From: Hymenobacter terrenus
GTDB lineage: Bacteria; Bacteroidota; Bacteroidia; Cytophagales; Hymenobacteraceae
NCBI RefSeq assembly: GCF_000972495.1
Contig: NZ_LATM01000001.1
Span: 641,241 to 705,240 of the forward strand
Direction of reading: 5' to 3'
DNA: 64,000 bases
Position numbers and translations under genes: made by a program. This document shows, in pieces, positions 27,859-36,738 of this stretch (position 1 is the stretch's first letter; each line of letters starts with the position of its first letter). Under the pieces are notes generated by a model that ran no database searches, was not told the DNA's origin, and saw only the letters and a list, made by a program, of their open reading frames with translations.

Positions 27859-29835
27859 TTAAAACCGCAGTCCGATTTGGGCACCCGGCCACAGGCGCGT
27901 GAGGTATTTCGACCCGGCTCTATCAATGAACAAAAGCTGGTTGGCAGCAAAATCCCAATCCGGCTCTCCCTCCATACGCCGGGAGAAAGCCAGGTTGAGC
28001 GTGGGCGAAACGACGAGCTGCAAATGGCCTTCCCGCTCCATTTGCCAAGCCACCGAAGGGCGCACCTGGTAAAGCACGGGCACCTCAGAATCACTGCTCT
28101 TAGCACCGGCCAATCCCCACTCTATGGCATCGAGACCGAAGGTAAAGCGCCCGTGGGCCCGGCCAGCGGTGCCGATGCCAAAGCCCACAGTCCATTGTAT
28201 GCGATTACCGAACGGCTGGGCTGAGACCCCCAGCAGCGTGTAGTAGCGGCGCACTCCCGTTTTGACCATGACATTCAAGGGGAGCGTTTCACTGGCCCAT
28301 ATTTCTCCTCGCACATAGCCGTGACGCACGATATTGATGATACCCAGGGGTACACCATCCACCGAATCGGCGATGTTGATGAGGCCCAGTTGCAGGCCGC
28401 GTACGTGGCGCGCCGTATTCACCAAACCAAATTGTACCCCGTGCACCCGGCGGGCCACATTCAACAAGATAGCCGTTTGTACACCCCGCACATCGGTGCC
28501 AGTCAGGTTGGCCAGCCCGGCCATCTGCAACAGCAAGCCGGGCGCGTTAGTCGAGGGCGCGGCCGGCGACCGGGCTAGCTTGTTGGTGGCCAGGAGGCGG
28601 GGCAGGCCCAACCAACGACGCAGGCGCGTGGGCTGCCTGGGTTCAGCGCGAGCTAGACCAGCCCCACCTACTATGTTGACAAGACCCGCTAGCTGAAATC
28701 CCCGGGCGTCGTCGCGCACGATATTAGTCAAACCTGCACCCTGCACGCCAAAGACGCCGCCGCCCGTGAAATTGGCAACGCCCGCAACTTGAACCCCGCG
28801 CACATCGGTGCCCGTGACATTGTAGTACCCCGCTATTTGGGTGCCGTGTACCGAGTCGCGCACCACGTTGGCCAACACGCCAAGCTCTACCCCATCCACC
28901 CCGGCCGCGTAGCCCACCAACGCGTTCAGCGAGGCCCAGTTGGTTGTACGGGCGTTTGCCAGGCCATTTGTACTAAGTGGATATATCAGGCTAAACTGCG
29001 CAAGCTTGCGACGAAGCCCGGCGGCCGCTGGCAAGGGGACAGGCGCTACCAACGGCAATGAATTAGGCAGAGCGATGGGCAAAACGGTAGCCTGCACCGG
29101 CAGCACTGCCAAAGGGTCCACGGCAGGCTGTTGAACTAGCCGGGCTTCAGTGCTAGCACTCCCAGCCGCGGCTATCGGCGCGACATGATGCCCTAGCTGT
29201 TCTGTTATGCGGGGCTGGGGAGCCACGTCAGCTTGCAAATTATGGGGAAGCTGGTGCGGTCCCAACAGCTTACGGGCGGCAAAATTCACCCCGCCGTGGC
29301 TGGGCGCATGAGGCTGGCCCGGAATCAATGAGTTGTCCGATGGTTGAGCTACTTTTTCTGCAGGAGTTGTGATGGGAGTGCCCGCCTTCCGCCTCGTCGC
29401 CGAGGTTGCAACACCCCAGGCGGCGCTACCGGCCGCCCCTGAAACGACAATACCCCGCCCGTTCACGTCGGTTACGCCGGGTGGGGGCACTTTGCGGGCG
29501 GGCCAGAGAACCACTTGGCCACTTAGCAAGCCATAGGAAACGTGCTGCGGGCTAAGGGCGTCGTGCAATATGGCACCCAAGGGCCGCGGCGGGCCAGCCG
29601 GTACATACACGCGCCGCGACGTGGCCACGCGCGTGCTGCTATAGGATATTGGCACGCCGCTCTGACGCGATGCCTCGGCCAGCACCTGGGCAAGCGGAAC
29701 CCAACCAGCGGGCAGCCGCACGAGTTGGGAAAGCACCCTCCCACCCGGTCCCTGGGCTTGCGCAAAACCGGCTCCGAGCCCCATCAATAGGCCCAAGTAA
29801 AGTGAGCAGCAGGCCCAACGATGGAATAGCGGCAT
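27859..29835 (-). CDS. STN-domain surface-repeat protein (LA_2272-like repeats)
   Basis: A 658-aa exported protein with a signal peptide (1-27). Residues ~30-115 form a secretin/TonB short N-terminal (STN) domain (WVPLAQVLAEASRQSGVPISYSS type), as in FecA-like receptors that signal to FecR. A Pro/Ala/Thr linker follows. Residues ~290-510 carry short repeats of the pattern G-V-Q-x-A-G-L-x-N-I/V, e.g. RGVQVAGVANFTGGGVFGVQ and RGLQLGLINIADSVDGVPL. These resemble the LA_2272-type surface repeats named from Leptospira. The end (~515-658) looks like a beta-strand membrane segment finishing GLRF. There is no TonB plug or barrel. It is adjacent to and co-directional with the fecR gene. The family call is moderate; the STN call is firmer. 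Confidence 0.65.
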   Translation of the reverse strand: MPLFHRWACCSLYLGLLMGLGAGFAQAQGPGGRVLSQLVRLPAGWVPLAQVLAEASRQSGVPISYSSTRVATSRRVYVPAGPPRPLGAILHDALSPQHVSYGLLSGQVVLWPARKVPPPGVTDVNGRGIVVSGAAGSAAWGVATSATRRKAGTPITTPAEKVAQPSDNSLIPGQPHAPSHGGVNFAARKLLGPHQLPHNLQADVAPQPRITEQLGHHVAPIAAAGSASTEARLVQQPAVDPLAVLPVQATVLPIALPNSLPLVAPVPLPAAAGLRRKLAQFSLIYPLSTNGLANARTTNWASLNALVGYAAGVDGVELGVLANVVRDSVHGTQIAGYYNVTGTDVRGVQVAGVANFTGGGVFGVQGAGLTNIVRDDARGFQLAGLVNIVGGAGLARAEPRQPTRLRRWLGLPRLLATNKLARSPAAPSTNAPGLLLQMAGLANLTGTDVRGVQTAILLNVARRVHGVQFGLVNTARHVRGLQLGLINIADSVDGVPLGIINIVRHGYVRGEIWASETLPLNVMVKTGVRRYYTLLGVSAQPFGNRIQWTVGFGIGTAGRAHGRFTFGLDAIEWGLAGAKSSDSEVPVLYQVRPSVAWQMEREGHLQLVVSPTLNLAFSRRMEGEPDWDFAANQLLFIDRAGSKYLTRLWPGAQIGLRF

Positions 29836-29838
29836 GAA

Positions 29839-30972
29839 TTACTTATTGGCGGAGGAACCGGCGGCCGGACTTGGTGCTGCGCACCCGGAGCCGCTCAGGG
29901 TGTACTGGCCGGCACTAGTAGTGCGGAGCGTGGCGCCCGTAGCCACTTGCACTACGGCCAGCACCTGGGCAGGCTCAGGGTGTGCAAAGGTACCCGTGAA
30001 TCGGCATGCTTGCAGGCCCTTGCCACCCAGGGTGAGGCGGGTGCCAAACGTGGCCCGTAGCACCTGCGCCACCCGCGATAAGGGCGCATCTACGAAGCGG
30101 AGGGTATCGCTTTGCCAGGCTCGAAAATTGGCATCGAGTACGGGCGTGGCGCGCAGGGCGGGAGGCGTGAGACCGGGCGCATCGGCGGCGTAGAGGGCCG
30201 CGCGGGTGCGGGCGGTGAGCAGAACGCTGTCGGCCGCGACGAGCCGGCGCAGCCAGACGCGACCGTGGGTCACGCTCACCTCCACCGAATCTTCGGCCGC
30301 GTAGGCCCGCACGTTGAAAGCTGTGCCGACCACGCGCACCTGGGCCGTGGTGGTGCGCACCACAAACGGCTGCCCGGCCATGGGCTTCACCTCGAAGTAC
30401 GCCTCCCCGGTAAGCTGCACCTCCCGGGGCTGGCGGGGGCTACTGCTGGCGTAGTGCAGCTGCGAACGCGCATTAAGCCAGACCCCGCTCCCATCGGGCA
30501 AGCGCACAAACTGCCGCTGCGCTTCAGTGGCGTAGTGAGCCACCTGAGCATCGTTAGCAGAAAAAAAATGATGACCAAGCAGGTAGGCAGCTCCGAAAAC
30601 CAGCGCTACACCCGCCGCAATTCGCATTGCCGGCAGCCAGCTGGCCGTCGGCCACAGCGGCCTTACCACCGGTGGCGTAGCGGCGGGGGGCGACGGCGGT
30701 GCTGGTTTGGCGGGCGCATCGGCCTGCATCAGGGGTCGAAACCGTTGCCAGGCGACTTCTACATCATGGGGGGTGAAAAAGATGGGAGCGGGTACGCCCT
30801 CCCCCGCCCGCTCCCAGGCGCGGGTTACGGTGGTCAGGATTTGTAGGTGCTGCGGGTCGGCGCGCAGCCACTGCCGGAGTTCAGCCTGCTCATCAGCGGT
30901 CGTTTCCACGGCCAGGTGCCGGGCCAATAAGGTCCAAGGGGCGTCGTCCGGGTCGGCGTAATTCTGAGGCAT
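29839..30972 (-). CDS. FecR-family anti-sigma regulator
   Basis: A 377-aa inner-membrane protein that normally relays an outer-membrane STN signal to an ECF sigma factor. The cytoplasmic N-terminus has the short FecR anti-sigma segment (LLARHLAVETTADEQAELRQWL). One transmembrane helix lies near 130-150 (AAGVALVFGAAYLLG). The periplasmic FecR domain (~165-265) includes RQFVRLPDGSGVWLNARSQL and GEAYFEVKPMAGQPFVV. A DUF4974 domain ends the protein. ATG 30972 was preferred over an upstream in-frame start lying in repeat DNA. The STN surface protein follows 4 bases after the stop. The nearest sigma gene is 6.5 kb away. Confidence 0.9.
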   Translation of the reverse strand: MPQNYADPDDAPWTLLARHLAVETTADEQAELRQWLRADPQHLQILTTVTRAWERAGEGVPAPIFFTPHDVEVAWQRFRPLMQADAPAKPAPPSPPAATPPVVRPLWPTASWLPAMRIAAGVALVFGAAYLLGHHFFSANDAQVAHYATEAQRQFVRLPDGSGVWLNARSQLHYASSSPRQPREVQLTGEAYFEVKPMAGQPFVVRTTTAQVRVVGTAFNVRAYAAEDSVEVSVTHGRVWLRRLVAADSVLLTARTRAALYAADAPGLTPPALRATPVLDANFRAWQSDTLRFVDAPLSRVAQVLRATFGTRLTLGGKGLQACRFTGTFAHPEPAQVLAVVQVATGATLRTTSAGQYTLSGSGCAAPSPAAGSSANK

Positions 30973-31007
30973 GGCTGAACTATCGAGGCATAAAGAAACA
31001 CCCAAAT

Positions 31008-31155
31008 CACAAACTCCCCTCCTCAGCCGAGGAGGGGATGTTCGGGCCAACGGCTCGGACGGGGGTGGTTGAATCGTTGCACAATATCCCTCCGGTGGCA
31101 CCACCCCTGTTTTCGCGGCGCAAAAACTCCCCTCCTCAGCCGAGGAGGGGAGTGA
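31008..31155. repeat. Dispersed palindrome, family 2, copy A
   Basis: Two copies of ACTCCCCTCCTCAGCCGAGG, each a small hairpin, bracket inverted CACCCCTG / GGGGTGG segments. The same family, with CTCCCCTCCTTACCAAGGAG, recurs at 59066-59290. It fills the gap between fecR and the DUF4249 gene. Confidence 0.75.
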
Positions 31156-31169
31156 TGCTGCGGCTGGCT

Positions 31170-32000
31170 TTATGGTACTACCACCGAATCGGCGCGCACG
31201 GTGTAGCCGGCGAAGTAGCCAACGGCCGTTTGCGTGGCGCCGCCCTGGGTGCTGCGCACGTTGGTACGGACATTGGCCGGGCTGGTCGCGAACAAGCCCA
31301 CGTTGTTAATCTGCCTATTCAACTCATTCAGAAAGAAGTAATAATCACGCGGCACCGACAGCATCTCGACCTTGATTTTGTCGCCGGATACCAGCGGGTC
31401 TTCATTCACGATGAGGCCCCCAATGTATTTGCCGTCCACCAGCTCGTCGGAGCTCACAATAAGCTCTTCGGGCTTGTTGAATAGAACGCCGTTCTTATAC
31501 ACTTTAAAGCGGTAATAATCACCCACGCCGGGCAGCTCGGGGCCGTTGTAGGTGGCATAATAGCCTTCGTCATAGCTCGGCGGGTCGTTCCTGAATTCGA
31601 GGCTAATGCTATCGACTTCAGGCGTGCGCCGAATTTCGGTTTCGGCGCGGTAGGTCTGGCCGGCGGTCACGATGGTGAGGGTGTAGCGCCCGCCAATGCG
31701 GCCGAGCACCGTGCCCTGGCCGCGGTAGAAGCCGGGGGTTTGTTCCCGCAACGTATCGCGCCGCCCCAGGTCATCTTCGAGGAAAAGCGTGGCGCCGGTG
31801 ACGGGCGGCGGGGGCGTATCGTTGAAGTAGGGCTGAGTGAGGGCGAGGGTAACGGTTGCGGGCTTGCCCTGGTCGGTGAGTTGGCCATCGACGGAGAGCA
31901 GTGGCCCAGCCTTGGGTACATCCAGGGGCACTACGTCGATGCAGCTGCTCAGGCCGCAGGCGGCCAGTCCGGCGGTCAGCAAAAGGAAGAAACGGTTCAT
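31170..32000 (-). CDS. DUF4249 lipoprotein
   Basis: A 276-aa lipoprotein (lipobox AACGLSSC) of the DUF4249 family, which is nearly always encoded beside a TonB receptor with a carboxypeptidase-like N-terminus, as here. The N-terminal half is Ig-like (VTGATLFLEDDLGRRDTL). The second half has DYYRFKVYKNGVLFNKPEEL and YYFFLNELNRQINN. It is presumed to be a surface partner of the upstream receptor. The substrate is unknown. Confidence 0.88.
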   Translation of the reverse strand: MNRFFLLLTAGLAACGLSSCIDVVPLDVPKAGPLLSVDGQLTDQGKPATVTLALTQPYFNDTPPPPVTGATLFLEDDLGRRDTLREQTPGFYRGQGTVLGRIGGRYTLTIVTAGQTYRAETEIRRTPEVDSISLEFRNDPPSYDEGYYATYNGPELPGVGDYYRFKVYKNGVLFNKPEELIVSSDELVDGKYIGGLIVNEDPLVSGDKIKVEMLSVPRDYYFFLNELNRQINNVGLFATSPANVRTNVRSTQGGATQTAVGYFAGYTVRADSVVVP

Positions 32001-32117
32001 GGCGGATTAGTGATTGGGGGTCAGCTGCGGGCTATTGGCTGGTTGGTGGTGGATTGTTGACCGTTGGTCTTGCACAATCATCACCAACTGATAATCAGCG
32101 ACTTGCAGCTAATGGAT

Positions 32118-34520
32118 TTAGAAGGTGAAATTGTAGGTGGCGCTGGGCAGCAGGCTGCCGAATATTGACAGGCGCACAGCCTCGGTTTGGGTGGGATTGT
32201 CTTCGTTTTGGCGGAAGAAGATGCCGTAGGCGTTGCGGCGGGCGTAGAGGTTGTAGATGCTGAACACCCAGCTACCCTGCCAGCGCCGCTCGGGGTGGGG
32301 CTTGCCTTTAAGGGTGGCGGCTACGTCGAGGCGGTGGTAGGCGGGCACGCGGTAGTTGTTGCGCACGTCGCCGTTCACGTTGGGCACCACCAGGCCCTGG
32401 TACACGTAGCGGCTGTCGGGCACGGTGGTGGCCACGCCGGTGCTGTAGTTGAAGGTGCCCGACAGCGAGAGCCGGTCCGACAGCGCGTAAACACCTACTG
32501 CGGCCAGCACGTGGGTTTTGTCGTACTTGTTGGCGTACCACTTGTTTTGGTTAATGCCGTCAATCTGGCGCTCGGAACGGCTCAGCGTGTAGCTCAGCCA
32601 GCCCGTGAGGCGGCCCTCGTTCTTCTTCACGTAGAACTCGGCGCCGTAGGCCCGGCCGCGGCCGTAAAGCAGCTCGGCTTCGAGGTTCTCGTTGAGCAAG
32701 GTATTGGCGCCGGCGATGTAGTCGATTTGATTATCCATCTGCTTACCAAATACTTCCGCCGACGCTTCGTAGGCGTTGTTCTTAAAGTTGCGGAAGTAGC
32801 CCAGGCTGATTTGGTCGGCGCGCTCGGGCTTGACGTTGCGGGTGCTGGGCAGCCACACGTCGAGCGGCGTAGCGGCCGTGGTGTTGCTGATGAGGTGGAT
32901 GTACTGCACCATGCGGTTGTAGCCGAGCTTGAGCGAGGAGCTCTCACTGAGGGCGTAGCGGGCCGACAGGCGGGGCTCCAGGTTGGGGTAGCTGCCCACG
33001 GGCCGGCTAGGGCTGTAGCTCTGGGGGTTCACGGGCGTCAGCTGCTGGCCACGCTGCCCCACATAGTCGTAGAACGTGCCGGTGCTGCGGTTCTCAAACA
33101 TGGTGGCGCGCAAGCCATACTGCACCGAAAACACCGGGCCGAAGCTGCGTTCCTCGTCGATGTAGGCGGCCCATTCGGTGGCCCGCTGCTCTTGCAGGCG
33201 CAGCTCCCGGAAAACCGACCGGGCCTCCGTCGGCACCACGTTGCCGGGCTGAAAAGTGTAGAAGATGCTGCTGACCCCAAAGTGCATCACACTTTGCGGG
33301 CTGCGGAAAAACTCAAAGTCTGCCTTGCCGCTGTAGTTGGTAATGTCCGACGTCCACTCGAAACCCTGGGTGCCGGTGGGCACGCCCAGGCTGTAATCGT
33401 AGCGGCTGGCCAGGGCCGTCACATTCAGAAACAAGCGGCTGTTAAATACGTGGTTCCAGCGCAGCGTGCCTGTTTGGTTGCCCCAGTTGTTCTGAAATAA
33501 ATCGCCAAACTTGAACACGTCGCGACCGAAATAGCCTGATAGAAACAACTTGTCGCGCTCGCCGAGGGCGTAGTTAGCCTTCGCCGAGAAGTCGTAGAAA
33601 TACGCCCGGTTGTCTTTCTGGTCCGGGATGAGCTTGAGGAACAGGTCGGCGTAGGAGCGCCGCCCGGCCAAGATGAACGAGCCCTTGTCTTTCACGATAG
33701 GCGCCTCCACCGACAGCCGGCTCGATACCAGCCCCACGCCGCCGGTGCCCGACAGCCGCTGCGAGTTGCCGTCCTTCATCCGAATATCGAGCAACGACGA
33801 CAGCCGCCCGCCGTAGGCCGCCGGGATGCCGCCCTTCACCAGCTTGAGGTCTTTCACGGCATCGGGGTTGAACACCGAAAACAGCCCGAATAAGTGCGAC
33901 GAGTTGTACACCGGCGCCTCATCCATCAGAATCAGGTTCTGATCGATGCCTCCGCCGCGCACGTTGAAGCCCGTGGCCCCCTCGCCCACCGTGCTCACGC
34001 CCGGCAGCAGCTGAATGGCGCGCACCACGTCGGCTTCGCCCAGCAGCGCCGGCACCAGCTTGATGGCGCGGGCATCGAGCCGCGACACGCCGGTTTCCAC
34101 GCTGCGCACGTTCTGATCGGGCGCCTTGCCTAGCACTACTACTTCGGCCGTTTCCACGCCCTTGGTACCGAGCTTCACCGAATGCGCCATGTTGGCCGTG
34201 AGGTCCAGGGTTTCTTCAGTGGGCGCGTAGCCTACGTAGGTGTAGGTGAAGGTGTAGCGACCGGGCGGCACGGTCAGAGAGTAAAAGCCATACTCGTTGG
34301 CCGTGGCCCCGGCGCCCAGGCTCTTCACAAAGACCGTAGCCCCGATGAGGGCCTCGCCGGTGGCCGCGTCTTTGAGGTAGCCGCTCAGCGTCACGTTGGG
34401 TCCCGTGGGGCGGGCAGCGGGGGCCGGGTCAGCGGCGGGAAGGGTTTGGGCGACCAGGGCCGACGGGGCAGCGCCTAGCAGCGCGGCCGCCCCCGCCAGC
34501 AGCAGGAATCGTGATTTCAT
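32118..34520 (-). CDS. TonB-dependent receptor with carboxypeptidase-regulatory domain
   Basis: An 800-aa outer-membrane active transporter. Signal peptide 1-25 is followed by a carboxypeptidase-regulatory-like domain (~43-125; GEALIGATVFVKSLGAGATA). The plug (~130-250) contains VVRAIQLLPGVSTVGEGATG and VRGGGIDQNLILMDEAPVYN. A 22-stranded barrel ends in SATYNFTF with the terminal aromatic. No TonB-box consensus is obvious. ATG 34520 gives the cleanest signal peptide. The DUF4249 lipoprotein gene follows 117 bases downstream, forming a receptor-lipoprotein pair. The ligand is not predictable. Confidence 0.94.
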   Translation of the reverse strand: MKSRFLLLAGAAALLGAAPSALVAQTLPAADPAPAARPTGPNVTLSGYLKDAATGEALIGATVFVKSLGAGATANEYGFYSLTVPPGRYTFTYTYVGYAPTEETLDLTANMAHSVKLGTKGVETAEVVVLGKAPDQNVRSVETGVSRLDARAIKLVPALLGEADVVRAIQLLPGVSTVGEGATGFNVRGGGIDQNLILMDEAPVYNSSHLFGLFSVFNPDAVKDLKLVKGGIPAAYGGRLSSLLDIRMKDGNSQRLSGTGGVGLVSSRLSVEAPIVKDKGSFILAGRRSYADLFLKLIPDQKDNRAYFYDFSAKANYALGERDKLFLSGYFGRDVFKFGDLFQNNWGNQTGTLRWNHVFNSRLFLNVTALASRYDYSLGVPTGTQGFEWTSDITNYSGKADFEFFRSPQSVMHFGVSSIFYTFQPGNVVPTEARSVFRELRLQEQRATEWAAYIDEERSFGPVFSVQYGLRATMFENRSTGTFYDYVGQRGQQLTPVNPQSYSPSRPVGSYPNLEPRLSARYALSESSSLKLGYNRMVQYIHLISNTTAATPLDVWLPSTRNVKPERADQISLGYFRNFKNNAYEASAEVFGKQMDNQIDYIAGANTLLNENLEAELLYGRGRAYGAEFYVKKNEGRLTGWLSYTLSRSERQIDGINQNKWYANKYDKTHVLAAVGVYALSDRLSLSGTFNYSTGVATTVPDSRYVYQGLVVPNVNGDVRNNYRVPAYHRLDVAATLKGKPHPERRWQGSWVFSIYNLYARRNAYGIFFRQNEDNPTQTEAVRLSIFGSLLPSATYNFTF

Positions 34521-34838
34521 ATAGCCTATAGCCAAAGTGGTGTGTTTGAATAGTAGATACCAGACCGGCCGCCTACCCCTACGCCACCCCGAAAAAAAAT
34601 TGTAAGCCGTCCGCCATCCGGGCCGGAGGCTGGCATAAAAAAGGCCCGGTCCCGTTGGGCCAGACCTCTTTCAATTGAAAGTATTCTCCTGATTATAAAT
34701 CCCTGTCGGGATAAAGCCGAAAGCGCTTGATATCTTCTACCACGCTGTCAATTCGCGCCACAGCGTAGCCGCGACCAAGGCCAGGGTATGGCCCGTGTCA
34801 GCAAAGCCTACAGTTTTAAGGATCAAGACTGCGCTTGT
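34521..34838. other. Intergenic region, mostly non-coding
   Basis: It holds a weak minus-strand hairpin, GGCCC / GGGCC around 34640-34662, followed by a T-run, which may terminate the small outer-membrane protein gene. A short minus-strand frame ends RIDSVVEDIKRFRLYPDRDL at about 34698, but it has no convincing start or family. Nothing else is seen. Confidence 0.4.
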
Positions 34839-35474
34839 CTAGAAACTACCAACTTTCAGGGTCAGGCCCGTGGTGAAGCCGTTGAGCGCCGTGTCTGACA
34901 CATCCGGCAACCTGAAATTGGGCGTGTAGCGGTAGGTGCCGCCCAGGCCCAGCACCAGGAACCGCGTCAGGTTCACTTCCACGTTCACGCCCGGCTCCAG
35001 GATGAAAAATCCGTCGGAGCGAAACCGGGTCGCGCCTGGTGTTGGGTAGTCCCAGTCGCGGTTGCTGGCCCCGCCGCCCCCGATGAGCACCGGAAAAGCC
35101 AGGTGCACCACCCCCGTCGTGGGCAGTATCGGCTCGAGGTAGATACCGCCATAGGCCGTCGTGAGCCGGTCGGACGCATAGGTCGACGAGTTGCGGCCAA
35201 GGTACTGGTAGCGGTTATCGGTGAGGAAGCTTCCGCCCAGGCTCAGCGCAAAAGCCCGGTTCAGGACCACGCCCGTCCGGCCACCGAGCGCCCAGGCGTC
35301 GTGGTCGGCCACGCGAGAGTAATAACATGTGCCGGCCGCGAAAAAACGGGCGCGGGTATGGGATCCAAACACTGTTTTCACGTCGGCCGCATCGCCAGCG
35401 GCCGGTGGAGTCGGTTGGGCAAAGGCCGGGGTGCCAAGCACGCAGAAGCCCGCGCCAAAAACAAGTTGTCTCAT
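34839..35474 (-). CDS. Small outer-membrane beta-barrel-type protein
   Basis: A 211-aa exported protein with a signal peptide (MRQLVFGAGFCVLGTPAFAQ). The rest alternates polar and hydrophobic residues with many Gly and Tyr, e.g. GVVLNRAFALSLGGSFLTDN and FLVLGLGGTYRYTPNF. It ends TTGLTLKVGSF with a terminal Phe, typical of an 8-stranded barrel. It resembles generic Bacteroidota porin-family proteins, but no specific family is recognised. The LytS kinase gene reads away from it upstream. Confidence 0.6.
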   Translation of the reverse strand: MRQLVFGAGFCVLGTPAFAQPTPPAAGDAADVKTVFGSHTRARFFAAGTCYYSRVADHDAWALGGRTGVVLNRAFALSLGGSFLTDNRYQYLGRNSSTYASDRLTTAYGGIYLEPILPTTGVVHLAFPVLIGGGGASNRDWDYPTPGATRFRSDGFFILEPGVNVEVNLTRFLVLGLGGTYRYTPNFRLPDVSDTALNGFTTGLTLKVGSF

Positions 35475-35691
35475 AAAGTAAGGCCGTAAGAAATGAGGGA
35501 TAAAGCGGTGAATTGGGCCGCAAACCTACGTCACCTCCCTCGGCTTAATTCGCTATCTTTCAAGTATATTATCAAATAATGTTCAAGCCCACTCTGCTCC
35601 TGTCGAACGGCGGGTTGGTGGGGGCCAATGACGTTGGTCCCCGCCAACCCGCCGTTCGTCACTAAACCGCGCCAGGCCGGGGGCAGCAGGC

Positions 35692-35699
35692 TAGCTTTG
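35692..35699 (+). promoter_or_regulatory. Candidate -7 element TAGCTTTG of the LytS gene
   Basis: A TAnnTTTG match only 5 bases before the kinase ATG at 35705. If it is a true promoter the transcript would be nearly leaderless. No -33 TTG is seen. Confidence 0.3.
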
Positions 35700-35704
35700 C
35701 TTGC

Positions 35705-36733
35705 ATGAAACCTTTTGCGAGCGCCAGATTGCCGGCGTGGCTGACCAGCCGGCCGGCCCTGCACGGCGTGTTTTGGGCCATCATCGTGGGCCAGTCTTAT
35801 TCCTACTGGTACGCCGGCCAGCTGCCGGGCCAGCCCCTGCGCCAGCCCTGGACGCCGCTGCTGCTGGTCGCGTCCTACGTGCTGCCAGTGTGGCTCCACG
35901 CCTTTGTACTGCTGGAGCGCCTGTTTCGACCGGGCCGCTACGGCCGCTACTTCGGGGCGCTGCTGGGGCTGGTGGTGGTCAACTCGCTGGTCAGCACGCC
36001 GGTGCTTAATGCGTTGTCTGCGCTCAAGACCAACCTGTTCCAACACATATTCAACACTGGCGGCTTTTTAGTTATTGCCACCATGCTCAGCTTTTACCGG
36101 CGCAGCGTGCAGCAGCAAATCGACTTCCAGGAGCTGCAAGCCAACCAGGCCCGGGCCGAGCTGCACGTGCTCAAGGCCCAGATTAACCCGCACTTTCTCT
36201 TCAACACGCTCAACAGCCTCTACTCCCTGGCCCTCGACAACTCGCCCCAAACAGCCGAGGTGGTCCTCAAGCTGGCCGACCTCATGCGCTACATCCTGGA
36301 GCAAACCGCCCAGCCGCAGGTGCTACTGGCCCAGGAGCTGGCCCACCTCGACACCTACCTCTGGCTCGAAAAGCTGCGGCTTGGCCGCCGGGCCGCCGTG
36401 GAGCTGCGCGTGGAAGGCCCCACGAACCTGCTGGTGGCGCCCATGCTGCTGCCCTTCGTCGAAAACAGCTTCAAGCACGGCGCCAGCCAGTTGGCTGAGC
36501 CCGTACGCGTGCACATTGCGGTGCAAACCGGCCCCACTGGCCTGAGCTTTGTGGTGGAAAACAACAAGCCCGCCCACCCGGCCCCGCCGCTGGCATCGGG
36601 CCCGGCCCGCGCCCCGGTGGGCCTGCGCAACGTGCAACGTCGCCTGGAGCTGCTCTACCCCGGCCGCTACACCCTTGAACTCGACAACCAGCCCGCCCTC
36701 TACCGGGCGCGGCTCCACCTCGACCTCCGCTAA
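35705..36733 (+). CDS. LytS/YehU-type sensor histidine kinase
   Basis: A 342-aa membrane kinase (His_kinase, PF06580 type). About four transmembrane helices occupy 18-130. A short coiled coil leads to the phospho-acceptor His163 in AQINPHFLFNTLNSLYSLAL. The ATPase N box is LLPFVENSFKHG (Asn254). A C-terminal GLRNVQRRLELLYPG is typical. There is no extracytoplasmic sensor domain, so the membrane helices probably sense. The partner LytTR regulator frame starts within a few bases of the stop. Confidence 0.92.
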   Translation: MKPFASARLPAWLTSRPALHGVFWAIIVGQSYSYWYAGQLPGQPLRQPWTPLLLVASYVLPVWLHAFVLLERLFRPGRYGRYFGALLGLVVVNSLVSTPVLNALSALKTNLFQHIFNTGGFLVIATMLSFYRRSVQQQIDFQELQANQARAELHVLKAQINPHFLFNTLNSLYSLALDNSPQTAEVVLKLADLMRYILEQTAQPQVLLAQELAHLDTYLWLEKLRLGRRAAVELRVEGPTNLLVAPMLLPFVENSFKHGASQLAEPVRVHIAVQTGPTGLSFVVENNKPAHPAPPLASGPARAPVGLRNVQRRLELLYPGRYTLELDNQPALYRARLHLDLR

Positions 36734-36738
36734 CATCT

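Noticed and set aside
32187..33500. 437-codon plus-strand frame opposite the TonB receptor
   Set aside because: Antisense shadow rich in Val/Ala/Gly/His with no domain; the minus strand encodes a clear receptor.
34698..34770. Short frame ending RIDSVVEDIKRFRLYPDRDL, perhaps a transposase tail
   Set aside because: Only ~34 codons are open, no start and no recognised transposase motif; kept only as a note in the intergenic entry.
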